Shown piece after piece: positions 25,375 to 34,704 of a stretch of DNA of 64,000 nucleotides (positions are counted from its first letter, which is position 1; each line of letters opens with the position of its first letter). The position numbers and the translations under genes were made by a program. The stretch comes from an uncultured Prevotella sp. Lineage in GTDB: Bacteria > Bacteroidota > Bacteroidia > Bacteroidales > Bacteroidaceae. Where the stretch lies: assembly GCA_902798285.1 (NCBI GenBank), contig CADBVZ010000020.1:24236-88235 (forward strand). The letters are read 5' to 3'. Under the pieces are notes generated by a model, which was given only the letters and a program-made list of their open reading frames with translations, ran no database searches and was not told the origin of the DNA.

Positions 25375-26103
25375 ATGAAAGTAAAGATTCAAACCATGCT
25401 TGGCGACATTGTTGTTCGCCTTTACGACGAGACTCCTATCCATCGTGACAATTTTGTAAAACTGGTAAAGGATGGGTATTATGATGGAACACTATTCCAT
25501 AGGGTAATTAAGGACTTTATGATTCAGGGAGGCGACCCAGACTCAAAGGGTGCCCCTGCTGGAAAGATGCTTGGTGTTGGCGGTCCGGACTATACACTTG
25601 AGGCGGAAATTAAAGACGGACTTTTCCACAAGCGTGGAGCATTGGCTGCTGCAAGACAAGGTGATGAAGTGAATCCTGAACGTCGTAGCAGCGGTTCGCA
25701 GTTCTACATCGTCTGGGGACAAGTCTACAATGAAGGACAGTTACGCCAGTTCTCCAAACAGCTTCGAATGCAGAAAGTACAGAATGTGTTTAATTCGCTT
25801 GCATCAGAACATCGAGCTGAGATTATGCAGATGCGTCGTGACAGGAATCGTGAAGGGCTTCAGGAACTTCAAGACAAACTTGCAGCGGAAGCAGAAAGTA
25901 GGGTAGGTAAATCAGGACTGTCTGATGAACAGTTGAAGGTCTATTCATCAGTCGGTGGAACTCCCCATCTTGACGGTCAATATACTGTATTCGGTGAAGT
26001 TGAGGAAGGTCTTGATGTGGTTGAAATGATACAAGGCACCGCAACCGGACGCGCCGACCGGCCAGTAGATGATATTGAAATGAGAATAACAGTCCTTGAA
26101 TAA
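25375..26103 (+). CDS. Cyclophilin-type peptidyl-prolyl cis-trans isomerase
   Basis: A 242-residue cytosolic cyclophilin that speeds prolyl isomerisation in protein folding. The core motifs FHRVIKDFMIQGGDP (~41-55, Arg and Phe/Gln of the active site) and SSGSQFYIVWG (~105-115) are in place. The C-terminal strand HLDGQYTVFGEVEEGLDVV (~198-216) ends the fold. A charged helical insertion of ~75 residues (~118-190) separates the two halves, as in other Bacteroidetes members. It has no signal peptide, so it acts in the cytoplasm. The small gene at 26129 follows by 25 bp. Confidence 0.9.
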   Translation: MKVKIQTMLGDIVVRLYDETPIHRDNFVKLVKDGYYDGTLFHRVIKDFMIQGGDPDSKGAPAGKMLGVGGPDYTLEAEIKDGLFHKRGALAAARQGDEVNPERRSSGSQFYIVWGQVYNEGQLRQFSKQLRMQKVQNVFNSLASEHRAEIMQMRRDRNREGLQELQDKLAAEAESRVGKSGLSDEQLKVYSSVGGTPHLDGQYTVFGEVEEGLDVVEMIQGTATGRADRPVDDIEMRITVLE

Positions 26104-26128
26104 TGAGACCATTATATAGGATAGTCAG

Positions 26129-26431
26129 ATGAATCATCCTAAGTTTATAATAACAATGGAAGGTTTCTTTCGCCTTGGCATGGTCAATTTACATAAAGAC
26201 CTGTTAAAACCAGGCGATTCATGCCTTGGTGGTGGCTACTATCACTTCGATTATACCTCGAACCGAATCATCCTAGAACGCTCATCGTATGACTTCGGTA
26301 AGCCTAAATGGCACCTGTTGGAAGTCCTGAAGGTTCCATCGGTGTATCGCGGCCTGCGATTAGTTTACTTCTATGATGATGACCGTGAGTTTGATGTCAG
26401 TCAGGAACTGCAAATAGAATATTATGACTGA
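26129..26431 (+). CDS. Hypothetical protein, unknown function
   Basis: A 100-residue protein (MNHPKFIITMEGFFRLGMV) with alternating strands and several aromatic residues. No membrane segment or signal peptide is present, and I do not recognise the family. It lies 25 bp after the cyclophilin and probably shares its transcript, ending at the terminator at 26469. Confidence 0.6.
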   Translation: MNHPKFIITMEGFFRLGMVNLHKDLLKPGDSCLGGGYYHFDYTSNRIILERSSYDFGKPKWHLLEVLKVPSVYRGLRLVYFYDDDREFDVSQELQIEYYD

Positions 26432-26468
26432 CTATGATTCCATTTGGCGCACGTTTAAAAGAATAAGA

Positions 26469-26500
26469 AAAGAGCTTAGCAAAACGCTAAGCTCTTTTTC
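26469..26500. terminator. Convergent terminator
   Basis: Stem AAAGAGCTTAGC / GCTAAGCTCTTT (26469-26480, 26486-26497), loop AAAAC, T tail; shared with the ligase gene on the other strand. Confidence 0.85.
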
Positions 26501-26506
26501 TTTGGT

Positions 26507-28234
26507 TTATACCACTTCGATGCCTTGTTCTTCGCAGAGTTTCAGACTCATCTCCTTGAGTTTGAACTTCTGGATCTTGCCTGAACCTGTCAGCGGGAAC
26601 TGGTCGATGAAGAATACGTACTTAGGTATCTTATAGCGTGCTATCTTGCCACGGCAGAACAACTGCACGTCCTCGGCAGTCATCTTGGCACCCTCTTCGA
26701 GGATGATGAAGGCACCAACGGCCTCGCCATATTTCTTAGAGGGGACAGCTGCCACCTGGACGTCACGAATGCCAGGCATGTGATAGAGGAACTCTTCAAT
26801 CTCACGTGGATAGATATTCTCACCACCACGGATAATCATATCTTTGATACGACCTGTAATCTTATAGAAACCTTCCTCGTCCTTTACCCCCAGATCTCCA
26901 GAATGCAGATAACCGTTCTTGTCGATGACCTCGTCAGTAGCCTCGGGATTCTTATAATAACCCTTCATGACATTGAAGCCCTTACAGCACATTTCGCCCT
27001 GAACTCCTACAGGACACTCTTCGCCTGTCTCAGGATCAAGCACTTTTACGTCGACGAATGGGAAGTCGCGACCTACGGTGGTGCAACGCTGCTCGAAGGT
27101 ATCGTTCAGACAGGTCTGCGTCATACCAGGCGAAGACTCGGTGAGTCCGTAAACGCTGGTGATGGTCATATACATCTTTTCAGATACCTGCTTCATGAGT
27201 TCGATAGGACAGAGCGAACCAGCCATGATACCTGTACGCAGACAAGTGAGGTCAAACATATCGAACATGGGATGGTTGAGTTCTGCAATAAACATGGTGG
27301 GTACACCATAGACAGCCGTACAACGCTCCTTATGGATAGACGCCAGCACTACAAGGGGATCGAACTTTTCAACCATCACCTCAGTACAACCGTGAGTCAG
27401 GCAGTTCATCGTGGCAAGCACTACACCGAAGCAGTGGAACAGGGGTACACAGACACAGAGTTTGTCGTCCTGTGTAAAGCCCATATTCTCACCTGTAAAG
27501 TATCCATCGTTCGAGATGCCATAATGGGTAAGCATCACACCCTTAGGGAAACCTGTGGTACCGCTGGTGTACTGCATATTGCACACATCGTAGCAGCTTA
27601 CCTGTTTCTTCATCTCGTTCAGCGTCTCGTCCTCTACGTTCTGACCCAGCAGCAACAGCTCGGCGGTGTTGTACATACCACGATACTTCTCCATACCAAT
27701 GTAAACCACATTCTTTAAGTATGGGAATCGTTCGCTGTTCAGATGACCGCGCTCGCAGGTCTTCAGCTCGGGCAGCATGGTGTAGGTCATGTCCACATAG
27801 TTACAGTCCCATGTACCATCGGTGATACAAAGTACCTCCATATCAGAGTCCTTACACAGATACTCCAGCTCGTTCTGCTTGTAGTTGGTGTTTACCGTTA
27901 CCAGCACGGCACCGATCTTGGCAGTAGCATAGAGGAAAGTAAGCCAGTCGGGCACGTTTGTGGCCCAGATACCCACGTTAGAACCTTTTTTTACACCTAT
28001 GCTGATCAAACCCTTGGCGAGATTGTCCACACGCTCGTTGAACTTACTCCATGTGAATCTTAAATCTCTATCAGAGTAAACGATGTATTCTTTATCGGGG
28101 GTAGTCTCAGCCCAGTATTCGAGCCATTCTCCTAATGTTCGTTCCCACAGCTTATAACCCTCGGAACCCGTCTCAGCAGGGTAGGTGCGATCAGGAAGCG
28201 GCCTTCCTGCCATATCTAATTTTATGTTGCTCAT
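26507..28234 (-). CDS. AMP-forming acyl-CoA synthetase/ligase
   Basis: A 575-residue member of the ANL superfamily, which adenylates a carboxylic acid and transfers it to CoA. The P-loop [14 protein letters not shown] (~223-236), the YGLTESSPG motif (~359), [23 protein letters not shown] (~446) and the catalytic Lys in [11 protein letters not shown] (~558) mark a complete, active enzyme. It resembles medium/long-chain fatty-acyl-CoA ligases of the FadD type rather than acetyl-CoA synthetases. It lies 37 bp after a HTH-cupin regulator gene, a pair I have seen in other Bacteroidetes, and is likely controlled by it. Confidence 0.85.
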   Translation of the reverse strand: MSNIKLDMAGRPLPDRTYPAETGSEGYKLWERTLGEWLEYWAETTPDKEYIVYSDRDLRFTWSKFNERVDNLAKGLISIGVKKGSNVGIWATNVPDWLTFLYATAKIGAVLVTVNTNYKQNELEYLCKDSDMEVLCITDGTWDCNYVDMTYTMLPELKTCERGHLNSERFPYLKNVVYIGMEKYRGMYNTAELLLLGQNVEDETLNEMKKQVSCYDVCNMQYTSGTTGFPKGVMLTHYGISNDGYFTGENMGFTQDDKLCVCVPLFHCFGVVLATMNCLTHGCTEVMVEKFDPLVVLASIHKERCTAVYGVPTMFIAELNHPMFDMFDLTCLRTGIMAGSLCPIELMKQVSEKMYMTITSVYGLTESSPGMTQTCLNDTFEQRCTTVGRDFPFVDVKVLDPETGEECPVGVQGEMCCKGFNVMKGYYKNPEATDEVIDKNGYLHSGDLGVKDEEGFYKITGRIKDMIIRGGENIYPREIEEFLYHMPGIRDVQVAAVPSKKYGEAVGAFIILEEGAKMTAEDVQLFCRGKIARYKIPKYVFFIDQFPLTGSGKIQKFKLKEMSLKLCEEQGIEVV

Positions 28235-28271
28235 TCTGAAATTTAATATTTTATCTTTAATGTTTAATGTA

Positions 28272-28856
28272 TCAGAATGGAATATATACTACTGCGAGGA
28301 TCTTGGCGCTCTTTCCAGGGGCACCATGAACGTGGTGCTTCACAATACTATCGTAGAAAATGGAATCACCCTCTGTGAGCAGGTATTTATCCTTGCCATA
28401 CTCTATCTCGACCTCACCCTGCATCACGTAGATGAACTCCTCACCCTCGTGGGCTGAGAGCTGGAAATTGGGATTCTCCTCGGGATTGATGTCGATGACG
28501 AACGGCTCCATGTGGCGACCAGCCTTCTGCTGGGCCAGTGGATGATACTCCATATGCTTGCGAGCATCGGTGGCTCCGTTAGAGAAGCTGATGCTGCTAT
28601 CCTTTTCGCGATCCTTGGCGCGAGTGACAACAGGGCCCAAAGCATCGTTATCGTCCATAAACGTTCCTAGGCGCACACCCAGTGCACGGGCTATCTTAAT
28701 CAGCGGACCTAATGAAGGAAGGTTCACGTCGTTTTCAATACTGTTTATCTGCTCTACGGTCAAGCCGCTACGCTCTGCAATCTCCTCGATGCTGAGATTT
28801 TTGGTTTCACGAAGTCCCTTGATTTTGGAACCTACGAATGAGTTGTTATTCGCCAT
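28272..28856 (-). CDS. XRE family regulator with C-terminal cupin domain
   Basis: A 194-residue transcription factor. An N-terminal HTH_3 domain (~10-64, [20 protein letters not shown]) binds DNA. A cupin_2 barrel (~115-190, [20 protein letters not shown] then [17 protein letters not shown]) would bind a small ligand or metal via its His and Glu residues. Proteins of this layout often regulate the neighbouring metabolic gene, here the acyl-CoA ligase 37 bp downstream. Confidence 0.85.
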   Translation of the reverse strand: MANNNSFVGSKIKGLRETKNLSIEEIAERSGLTVEQINSIENDVNLPSLGPLIKIARALGVRLGTFMDDNDALGPVVTRAKDREKDSSISFSNGATDARKHMEYHPLAQQKAGRHMEPFVIDINPEENPNFQLSAHEGEEFIYVMQGEVEIEYGKDKYLLTEGDSIFYDSIVKHHVHGAPGKSAKILAVVYIPF

Positions 28857-28896
28857 TTTTTAGTATAAATAATGTTGTTCTGCTTAATTTTGGGCG

Positions 28897-28928
28897 CAAA
28901 GATACTGCAAAAAGGGCAGAATACCAAA
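28897..28928 (-). promoter_or_regulatory. Promoter of the cupin regulator-ligase operon
   Basis: Minus strand: TTTG at 28928-28925, 20-bp gap, TATCTTTG at 28904-28897: full consensus; leader ~36 nt. Confidence 0.75.
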
Positions 28929-28990
28929 TTTTTGGCTGAGTTTTTCCAAGATGATATGCAACTAATGATTTATTTTGCCTAAAAGTAACA

Positions 28991-29016
28991 AAATAGGCCG
29001 AAAACTCGGCCTATTT
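28991..29016. terminator. Terminator of the lactate oxidase gene
   Basis: Perfect 11-bp stem AAATAGGCCGA / TCGGCCTATTT with an AAAC loop. Confidence 0.85.
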
Positions 29017-29061
29017 ATTTTAGATTGTCACAAAAATGCGACGAAATGTTATAAAGTGAAA

Positions 29062-32000
29062 CTATTCTTGCTTCTTGGGCGTCGTACAGAGGTTCACCAG
29101 ATAGATGATGCTCATATAAGGTATACCCGTATTGGTTTCGAGTCCGATTTCGCAGGTACGTGAGTTCGAATAGCCAACCTCGATCTTGTTGGCCTCGATC
29201 TGTGGACGGAGCTTTCTTAGTCCATACTTGTTCAACTCGGGGAAGGTGAAACCACGATCGCCTGCGAATCCACAACAACCCACACCCTCAGGCAGGAATA
29301 CATTGGTGGAGCAAAGCTTGGCGAGAGCTATCATGTCTTTGTCGACACCCATTTGACGGGTAGAACATGTCAAATGCAGGGCGATGCGCTTATCCGTCTG
29401 GTGGAAATCAAGTCGATCCACGAGATATTTCATGATAAACTCAGCAGGCTCGTAAAGCTTCATCTTCTTCATCACCTTCTTCATGCGATGCAGACAAGGA
29501 CTTTGGGCGCAGAGTACAGGATACTTGCCCTCTTCAGAGGCGATCCAAAGCGCTTTCTCGAGCTCGGCACTCTTACGGTCGGCTATATCGAGCATACCCT
29601 TCGACTCCCAGATCTGTCCACAACACATACGTTCCATGCCTTCAGGGAAGATAACCTCGTAGCCAGCCTTCGCCATCAGTTGGATTACCTCGTCGACAAG
29701 GGCATGCTTCATATTGCCTTGTTCAGACTGACCCATGGTCTGATTGATACAACTGGGGAAGTAAACCACCTTTAGGTCGGAGTGCTCCTCTTCTTTCTTT
29801 GGAATTGACTTCTCGATGATGAACTGCGTGAGATCGCTCTTCTTGGGCTGTCGTTTTTTCTTTGGCATAGCAGTGGTCCAGAGGGGCAAGCCCATCTTGT
29901 TCATCGTGCGACAAACATTGGTCATGAGTTTCGGACCCAGTGTAATGTGGGCTGTATGGGCTACATCAAGTACTAAGCGCAGACCACTCTTGATACCCGC
30001 CATGTGGTTAGCAGCGAATTCGCCTACCTGATAACCCAGATCATTGTTAAGCATATCCATCTGACGGATGATGTGGGTCAGTTCGCCAGTGTTGATCTTC
30101 ATCGGACATGAGGTAGAGCAGAGTCCATCAGTAGCACAAGTCTGATCGCCATAGTACTTATACTGTTTCTTCAACGTAGCCAGTCGTTGCGGATTGCGAC
30201 CTGTAGCTTCCAAATCGCGTATCTCTCGCTGAACAGCAATACGCATTCTCGATGAAAGTGTGAGTCCACACGACATGCAGTTTACCTCGCAGAAACCACA
30301 CTCGATACATTTGTTGGCACGCTTCACCTGTTCGATGGTTTCCTTGGCAGTGGATAGTTTCGGATCCATCAGGTAGTGTCCACCATCGGGCACTTTCTTG
30401 AAGTCGTAGTCGAGTACGGGCAGTGGCTTCAGACACTTGATGAAGCAGTCGGGATCGTCGTTGAAGATGACACCCTGATTCAGTAATCCATCGGGGTCGA
30501 AGATAGCCTTGAGCTCCTTCATGGCCTCGTAAGCTTTTTCGCCCCACTCATACTTTACAAACGGAGCCATATTCCTACCCGTTCCGTGTTCAGCCTTCAG
30601 CGAACCATCGTAGCCCTCAACCACGAGTTTGGCCACGTCGCGCATCATCTCTGCATAACGTGCTACCTCATGCTCGTCAGCAAAGCTCTGATTCAGGATG
30701 AAGTGGTAGTTACCCTCGAAGGCATGACCATAGATACAGGCATCGTCGTAACCATGATCAGCTATGAGTTTCTGCAGTTTTACTGTAGCCTCAGGCAACG
30801 ACTCGATGGGGAATGCCACATCTTCAATGAGACACGAGGTGCCGATTGGGCGTGTGCCTCCCACGCTGGGGAATATGCCTGAACGAATGGCCCAGTACTT
30901 GCCATAGACGGCAGGATCCTCTGTAAACTCAGCAGGGATGTAGAGCTTAAACTGACCCAGACACGCTTTAATCTTCTCAATCTTCTCCAACAGTTGTTCG
31001 TGGGTGATGCCCTTCGTCTCTGTAAGGATAGCTGTGAGGTTGTGATAGTCGCCTGGTTCCACACCCTCTATCTTTCCTGCATCCACATCCTGCTTGTATT
31101 GCAGGAATACTGGATCATCCACAGAGTTCAGCGACATATAATCGAGCATCTCAGCACTCTTCACCATCAGATTCTCTGCGCTCATCTTCAGGTCATCATC
31201 GCCAGACTTCAGTTTCTTCATGGCTACCACAGCCTCACAACTCTCCTTCATGGTGAGGAAGTAAACCATGGCCGAGGCCTTGTACTTATAGTCGTAAAGC
31301 GTCTTCATGGTTACCTCAGAGAGGAAGGCCAGTGTACCTTCGGAACCTACCATCGAGTGAGCGATGATGTCGAAAGGATCGTCGTAAGCCACCAGCGGAC
31401 GGAGGTTCAGTCCCGTCACATTCTTAATAGAATATTTGGTACGTATGCGCGAGGCCAGTTGCTCGTCAGCACGAACCTTGTCGCGTAGGGCTTCTATCTT
31501 AGCGATAAACTCAGGGTGACTCTTGCGGAATGCTTCCTTGCTGGCTTCGTCGCCTGTGTCGAGAATAGTTCCATCGGTCAGGATGATGCGAGCAGAAACC
31601 ATCATGCGATCGCTATTGGCATGTACGCCACAGTTCATGCCTGAGGCATTATTTATCACAATACCTCCCACCATCGCTGAACCTATCGAGGCTGGATCAG
31701 GTGGGAACACACGTCCATAAGGTTTCAGAATCTCGTTCACCTTTGCACCCACGATACCTGGCTGGAGCTTAATGGTATCCTGATTCTCGCCAATCTCATA
31801 CTTCTCCCAATGCTTACCTGCCACAATCAGAACGCTGTCAGTACAACTCTGTCCTGAGAGCGAAGTACCTGCTGCACGGAAGGTAAAAGGCAGGTTATAC
31901 TTCTTACAAGTCTTGATGATTCTGGATATCTCTTCCTCGCCATCACTGCGGATGACAACCTTTGGAATCTGACGATAGAAACTGGCATCGGTACCCCATC

Positions 32001-32079
32001 CGAGCGTACGGAGCTCATCGGTATAAATACGGTCAGACGGCAGAAACTGCTTGAGGTCTGATAAAAACTGATTGATCAT
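29062..32079 (-). CDS. FAD-linked D-lactate dehydrogenase/oxidase with Fe-S and CCG domains
   Basis: A 1005-residue fusion enzyme, probably oxidising D-lactate (or another 2-hydroxy acid) and passing electrons to quinone. Domains in order are an FAD_binding_4 (~35-180, FRAAGTSLSGQS), FAD-oxidase C (~230-530, including ending AEHGTGRNMAPFVKYEWG), a 4Fe-4S pair (CIECGFCEVNC ~595; CATDGLCSTSCP ~642) and two CCG heterodisulfide-reductase-type domains (CCGQIWES, CCGFAGDRG). The substrate assignment rests mostly on the divergent lactate permease next door. I start it at ATG 32079 (MINQFLSDL), because the longer frame at 32127 begins inside the -7 box. Confidence 0.85.
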   Translation of the reverse strand: MINQFLSDLKQFLPSDRIYTDELRTLGWGTDASFYRQIPKVVIRSDGEEEISRIIKTCKKYNLPFTFRAAGTSLSGQSCTDSVLIVAGKHWEKYEIGENQDTIKLQPGIVGAKVNEILKPYGRVFPPDPASIGSAMVGGIVINNASGMNCGVHANSDRMMVSARIILTDGTILDTGDEASKEAFRKSHPEFIAKIEALRDKVRADEQLASRIRTKYSIKNVTGLNLRPLVAYDDPFDIIAHSMVGSEGTLAFLSEVTMKTLYDYKYKASAMVYFLTMKESCEAVVAMKKLKSGDDDLKMSAENLMVKSAEMLDYMSLNSVDDPVFLQYKQDVDAGKIEGVEPGDYHNLTAILTETKGITHEQLLEKIEKIKACLGQFKLYIPAEFTEDPAVYGKYWAIRSGIFPSVGGTRPIGTSCLIEDVAFPIESLPEATVKLQKLIADHGYDDACIYGHAFEGNYHFILNQSFADEHEVARYAEMMRDVAKLVVEGYDGSLKAEHGTGRNMAPFVKYEWGEKAYEAMKELKAIFDPDGLLNQGVIFNDDPDCFIKCLKPLPVLDYDFKKVPDGGHYLMDPKLSTAKETIEQVKRANKCIECGFCEVNCMSCGLTLSSRMRIAVQREIRDLEATGRNPQRLATLKKQYKYYGDQTCATDGLCSTSCPMKINTGELTHIIRQMDMLNNDLGYQVGEFAANHMAGIKSGLRLVLDVAHTAHITLGPKLMTNVCRTMNKMGLPLWTTAMPKKKRQPKKSDLTQFIIEKSIPKKEEEHSDLKVVYFPSCINQTMGQSEQGNMKHALVDEVIQLMAKAGYEVIFPEGMERMCCGQIWESKGMLDIADRKSAELEKALWIASEEGKYPVLCAQSPCLHRMKKVMKKMKLYEPAEFIMKYLVDRLDFHQTDKRIALHLTCSTRQMGVDKDMIALAKLCSTNVFLPEGVGCCGFAGDRGFTFPELNKYGLRKLRPQIEANKIEVGYSNSRTCEIGLETNTGIPYMSIIYLVNLCTTPKKQE

Positions 32080-32124
32080 AGGCAGTTGTTGGTTTTTGTT
32101 ATTATTTAGTGTATTATTATGGCG

Positions 32125-32132
32125 CAAATATA
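32125..32132 (-). promoter_or_regulatory. -7 box of the lactate oxidase gene
   Basis: Minus strand TATATTTG; the ATG is 45 nt downstream. This placement decides the start codon. No clear -33. Confidence 0.55.
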
Positions 32133-32229
32133 CGAAATAATTATGAATTATGTATGATGAATGATGTATTGTTTTTCGCCGTTTTTGATTTTTTCACTAA
32201 AATAATATGGATTTATGCAATAATCTTTG

Positions 32230-32237
32230 TATATTTG
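32230..32237 (+). promoter_or_regulatory. -7 box of the lactate permease gene
   Basis: TATATTTG, 41 nt before the ATG; only a weak TATG at the -33 position. Divergent from the oxidase box 98 bp away. Confidence 0.55.
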
Positions 32238-32278
32238 TGGCCAAACTTGTATAATATTCACCGAATAACTGAACTCCT

Positions 32279-33883
32279 ATGACAGCATTAGTATCTGTAA
32301 TTCCAATTCTATTGCTCATTGTCTTGATGATGGGCTTTAAAGTGTCTGGCTACAAGAGTGCTATTATCACGCTGATAGTAACAATCCTGTTGGCCCTGTT
32401 TGCCGTTCCAGCTATGGGTATTATCCCTGAGAAGTATGCAGAGGCTTCTATCTTTGGCATCACCCTTTGGTCTGTCGTGGAGGGATTCCTGAAGGCATGT
32501 TTCCCCATTATCCTGATCATTATCTGCGCCATCTTCAGTTACAATATTCTCTGCGAGACGAAGGAGATTGAGACCATCAAGACGCAGTTCATACAGATGA
32601 CATCCGACAAGGGCTTGTTGGTATTGTTGCTGACTTGGGGTCTTGGTGGTGTGCTCGAGGGTATGGCTGGCTTCGGAACAGCTGTGGCTATCCCTGCTGC
32701 CATCCTGATAGGTTTGGGATTCAAACCCATGTTCTCGGCTGTTATCTGTCTGGTAGCCAATACGGTAGCCGTAGGCTTTGGTGCTGTGGGATTGCCTGCA
32801 ACCACGCTGGCTAATCAGGTGGCTGCAAGTGGTGTGGCAACACCAGAGGAACTCTGCGAGGTGGCCACATTTATTATTCTGCAGCTCTCGCTGATGTTCT
32901 ACATCACCCCATTCCTCATCCTAATGATGACGGATAAGACAAAGATTCTGAAGAATATCACCATCGCCCTCTTCGTGGGAACCTGCTCTATCATCGTGCA
33001 GTTCTGCTGCGCCCACTTCATTGGCCCTGAGACGCCAGCCATCCTGGGCTCTGTAGCTGCCATCATCGCCATGCTGATATACAACAAACTCTTCATCCGC
33101 GATGAGAATCCTGCTGACGAGGTGATTGTGGAGAAAAAGAAGTTTGGACTCGCAAAGACCCTCAAGGCTTGGAGCGTTTATGGACTGATTATCTTCTTCA
33201 TTCTTATTTCGAGTAAGATCGTTCCCCCCATCAATGAGGTTCTGAACCAGACGCTGGTAACCAAGTTCGATCTGCCAGTGATTGGTAACACCTTTAAGTT
33301 TGGCTGGCTGTCGAATGCAGGTCTGATGATTTTTCTGGGTGCTGTGATTGGTGGCTTGATTCAGGGCATGAGCATTGGCAAACTGTTGAAGCTGTTGGCT
33401 AAGACCACACTCAATCTGCAGAAGACGGTTGTAACCATCTGCTGCCTTGTGGCTATGGCTATGCTGATGAACAATACAGGTATGACCAACGATATCGCCA
33501 AGGGACTCGTTCTTCTCACAGGAGCAGCCTTCCCGTTCTTTGCACCACTTATTGGTTCTATCGGAACCTTTGTAACAGGATCGGCCACCAATGCCAATAT
33601 TCTATTCGGAAAGTTGCAGGCTACAGCTGCCAGCGATCTGGGATTGGTAAATCAGGGTACGTTCTTCGGAGTAACAGGTAGCGAAACCAACTGGCTTGCT
33701 GCTGCTAACTGTGCTGGTTCTGAAGGTGGTAAGCTGCTTTCGCCTCAGTCGATAGCCATCGCTACAGCCGCTTGTGATATGGAAGGTCAGGATGGTGACA
33801 TCATGCGTAAGACGATGCCATTCGCCATCTTCTGGATCCTCATGAACGGCCTTATGGTCTTCCTCGGATTGCATGTGATTTAA
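32279..33883 (+). CDS. lctP: L-lactate permease family transporter
   Basis: A 534-residue inner-membrane protein of the LctP family (proton-coupled uptake of lactate or glycolate). About 13-14 hydrophobic segments span the sequence. It has the family-type GGVLEGMAGFGTAVAIPAA loop (~123-141) and the conserved GSIGTFVTGSATNANILFG region (~427-445) near the C-terminus. Divergent to the lactate oxidase, it forms an import-and-oxidise unit, suggesting lactate is used or exchanged. The stereo-preference of the pair is not fixed by sequence. Confidence 0.88.
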   Translation: MTALVSVIPILLLIVLMMGFKVSGYKSAIITLIVTILLALFAVPAMGIIPEKYAEASIFGITLWSVVEGFLKACFPIILIIICAIFSYNILCETKEIETIKTQFIQMTSDKGLLVLLLTWGLGGVLEGMAGFGTAVAIPAAILIGLGFKPMFSAVICLVANTVAVGFGAVGLPATTLANQVAASGVATPEELCEVATFIILQLSLMFYITPFLILMMTDKTKILKNITIALFVGTCSIIVQFCCAHFIGPETPAILGSVAAIIAMLIYNKLFIRDENPADEVIVEKKKFGLAKTLKAWSVYGLIIFFILISSKIVPPINEVLNQTLVTKFDLPVIGNTFKFGWLSNAGLMIFLGAVIGGLIQGMSIGKLLKLLAKTTLNLQKTVVTICCLVAMAMLMNNTGMTNDIAKGLVLLTGAAFPFFAPLIGSIGTFVTGSATNANILFGKLQATAASDLGLVNQGTFFGVTGSETNWLAAANCAGSEGGKLLSPQSIAIATAACDMEGQDGDIMRKTMPFAIFWILMNGLMVFLGLHVI

Positions 33884-33907
33884 AAGATTTCTCTTTTTCA
33901 AATACTT

Positions 33908-33942
33908 CAGCTCCCCAACCATTGTGCTGGGGAGCTGCTTTT
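33908..33942 (+). terminator. Terminator after lctP
   Basis: Stem CAGCTCCCCA / TGGGGAGCTG (33908-33917, 33928-33937) followed by a T-rich tail. Between here and 34001 I see nothing. Confidence 0.8.
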
Positions 33943-34001
33943 CTTTGTGTACGAAAGTGATTATCATGCTATAATAATCGTTTGTGAAATTCTCAAAGTA
34001 G

Positions 34002-34103
34002 CCTACATGCCTACATAAAATTGTTCGGAAGACCTTTAGATAAAGGGACTCGCAAATGTTTTTACCTACATAAAGCCTACATAAAACTACATTAAAACTA
34101 CAT
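34002..34103 (+). repeat. Left arm of the island, with CTACAT iterons
   Basis: Holds CCTACATG and CCTACATAAAA at 34002 and 34010, an intervening unique stretch, then four tandem CTACAT units starting at 34065, 34076, 34087 and 34098: an exact 11-bp period, placing each copy on the same face of the helix. Confidence 0.9.
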
Positions 34104-34210
34104 AAAATTGGTCCAAATTGGCAAAAATAGAGGCGGAAATGGGCTCTTTAGACCGTTGAAAGTCTTATGCATCTGCCTTTAAAGGGTTGTTTTGGTCGTT
34201 ATAATCTGAT

Positions 34211-34293
34211 AAATTCTCTAGAGAATTTAGGACTTTACTCCGTCTAAAGTCTGGGTTTACTCCGTCTAAACCTCCAAATTCTCTAGAGAATTT
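34211..34293. repeat. Twin palindromes enclosing twin hairpins
   Basis: AAATTCTCTAGAGAATTT occurs perfectly at 34211-34228 and 34276-34293. Between them lie GACTTTA-CTCCGTC-TAAAGTC (34231-34251) and GGTTTA-CTCCGTC-TAAACC (34254-34272). The loops are identical, while the stems differ at two positions with matching changes on both sides. Confidence 0.85.
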
Positions 34294-34365
34294 AAAAGAG
34301 AGTAAGTTACTCCCTCAATGTTTGCCTTATTAATTCTTGGACTTTAGACTATCTATCGACTTTCG

Positions 34366-34444
34366 AAAGACTATCTTTTGCATGTTTAAACTCCAAGGAT
34401 TAGGAGACGAAAGATAGTCTTTTGAGGGGTAAAAGATAGTCTTT
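34366..34444. repeat. 13-bp motif in alternating orientation
   Basis: AAAGACTATCTTT at 34366-34378 and its complement AAAGATAGTCTTT at 34410-34422 and 34432-34444; a partial AGACTATCT lies at 34346-34354. The copies can pair into long stems. Confidence 0.8.
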
Positions 34445-34542
34445 TACAGACATTTCAGCGCAATTTAGCCGGTTTATAAGAACCTAAAAATGACCTACAA
34501 AGGCCATTTTGGTGGGTGAAATTAGGTAAAATAGCCAAAATC

Positions 34543-34644
34543 ATGTAGTTTGCATGTAGTTTTATGTAGGCTTTATGTAGGTAAAAACATTTGCGAGTCC
34601 CTTTATCTAAAGGTCTTCCGAATGATTTTATGTAGGCATGTAGG
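34543..34644 (-). repeat. Right arm of the island
   Basis: Reverse complement of the left arm (98 of 102 positions identical), carrying the same iteron array in opposite orientation. Confidence 0.9.
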
Positions 34645-34704
34645 TAAAATCGCAAAAATGCGAGAAAAGAAATTAAAAGTATAAGGTATAAAACAGCACC
34701 ATAT

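Larger units (their letters stand above)
34002..34644. repeat. Structured non-coding island with long inverted arms
   Basis: A 643-bp block between the lctP terminator and the MFS terminator. Two 102-bp arms (34002-34103 and 34543-34644) are inverted copies with four mismatches and no gaps. The 439-bp core holds two identical palindromes, two matched hairpins and a repeated 13-mer. No convincing protein frame exists (the longest, about 84 codons on the minus strand, runs out of the right arm and lacks any family pattern). It could be a non-autonomous mobile element, a replication or recombination site, or a structured RNA locus. No target-site duplication is visible. Confidence 0.85.

Noticed and set aside
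24600-26460. Integrated mobile element next to the truncated tRNA-Ser
   Set aside because: No integrase, no duplicated tRNA end, and the genes look like ordinary chromosomal ones; a local deletion explains the tRNA better.
34002-34644. Chromosomal origin of replication
   Set aside because: No DnaA-box clusters (TTATNCACA) and no dnaA or other origin genes nearby.
34002-34644. Insertion sequence
   Set aside because: No transposase and no visible target-site duplication at either end; the outermost bases do not pair beyond the arms.
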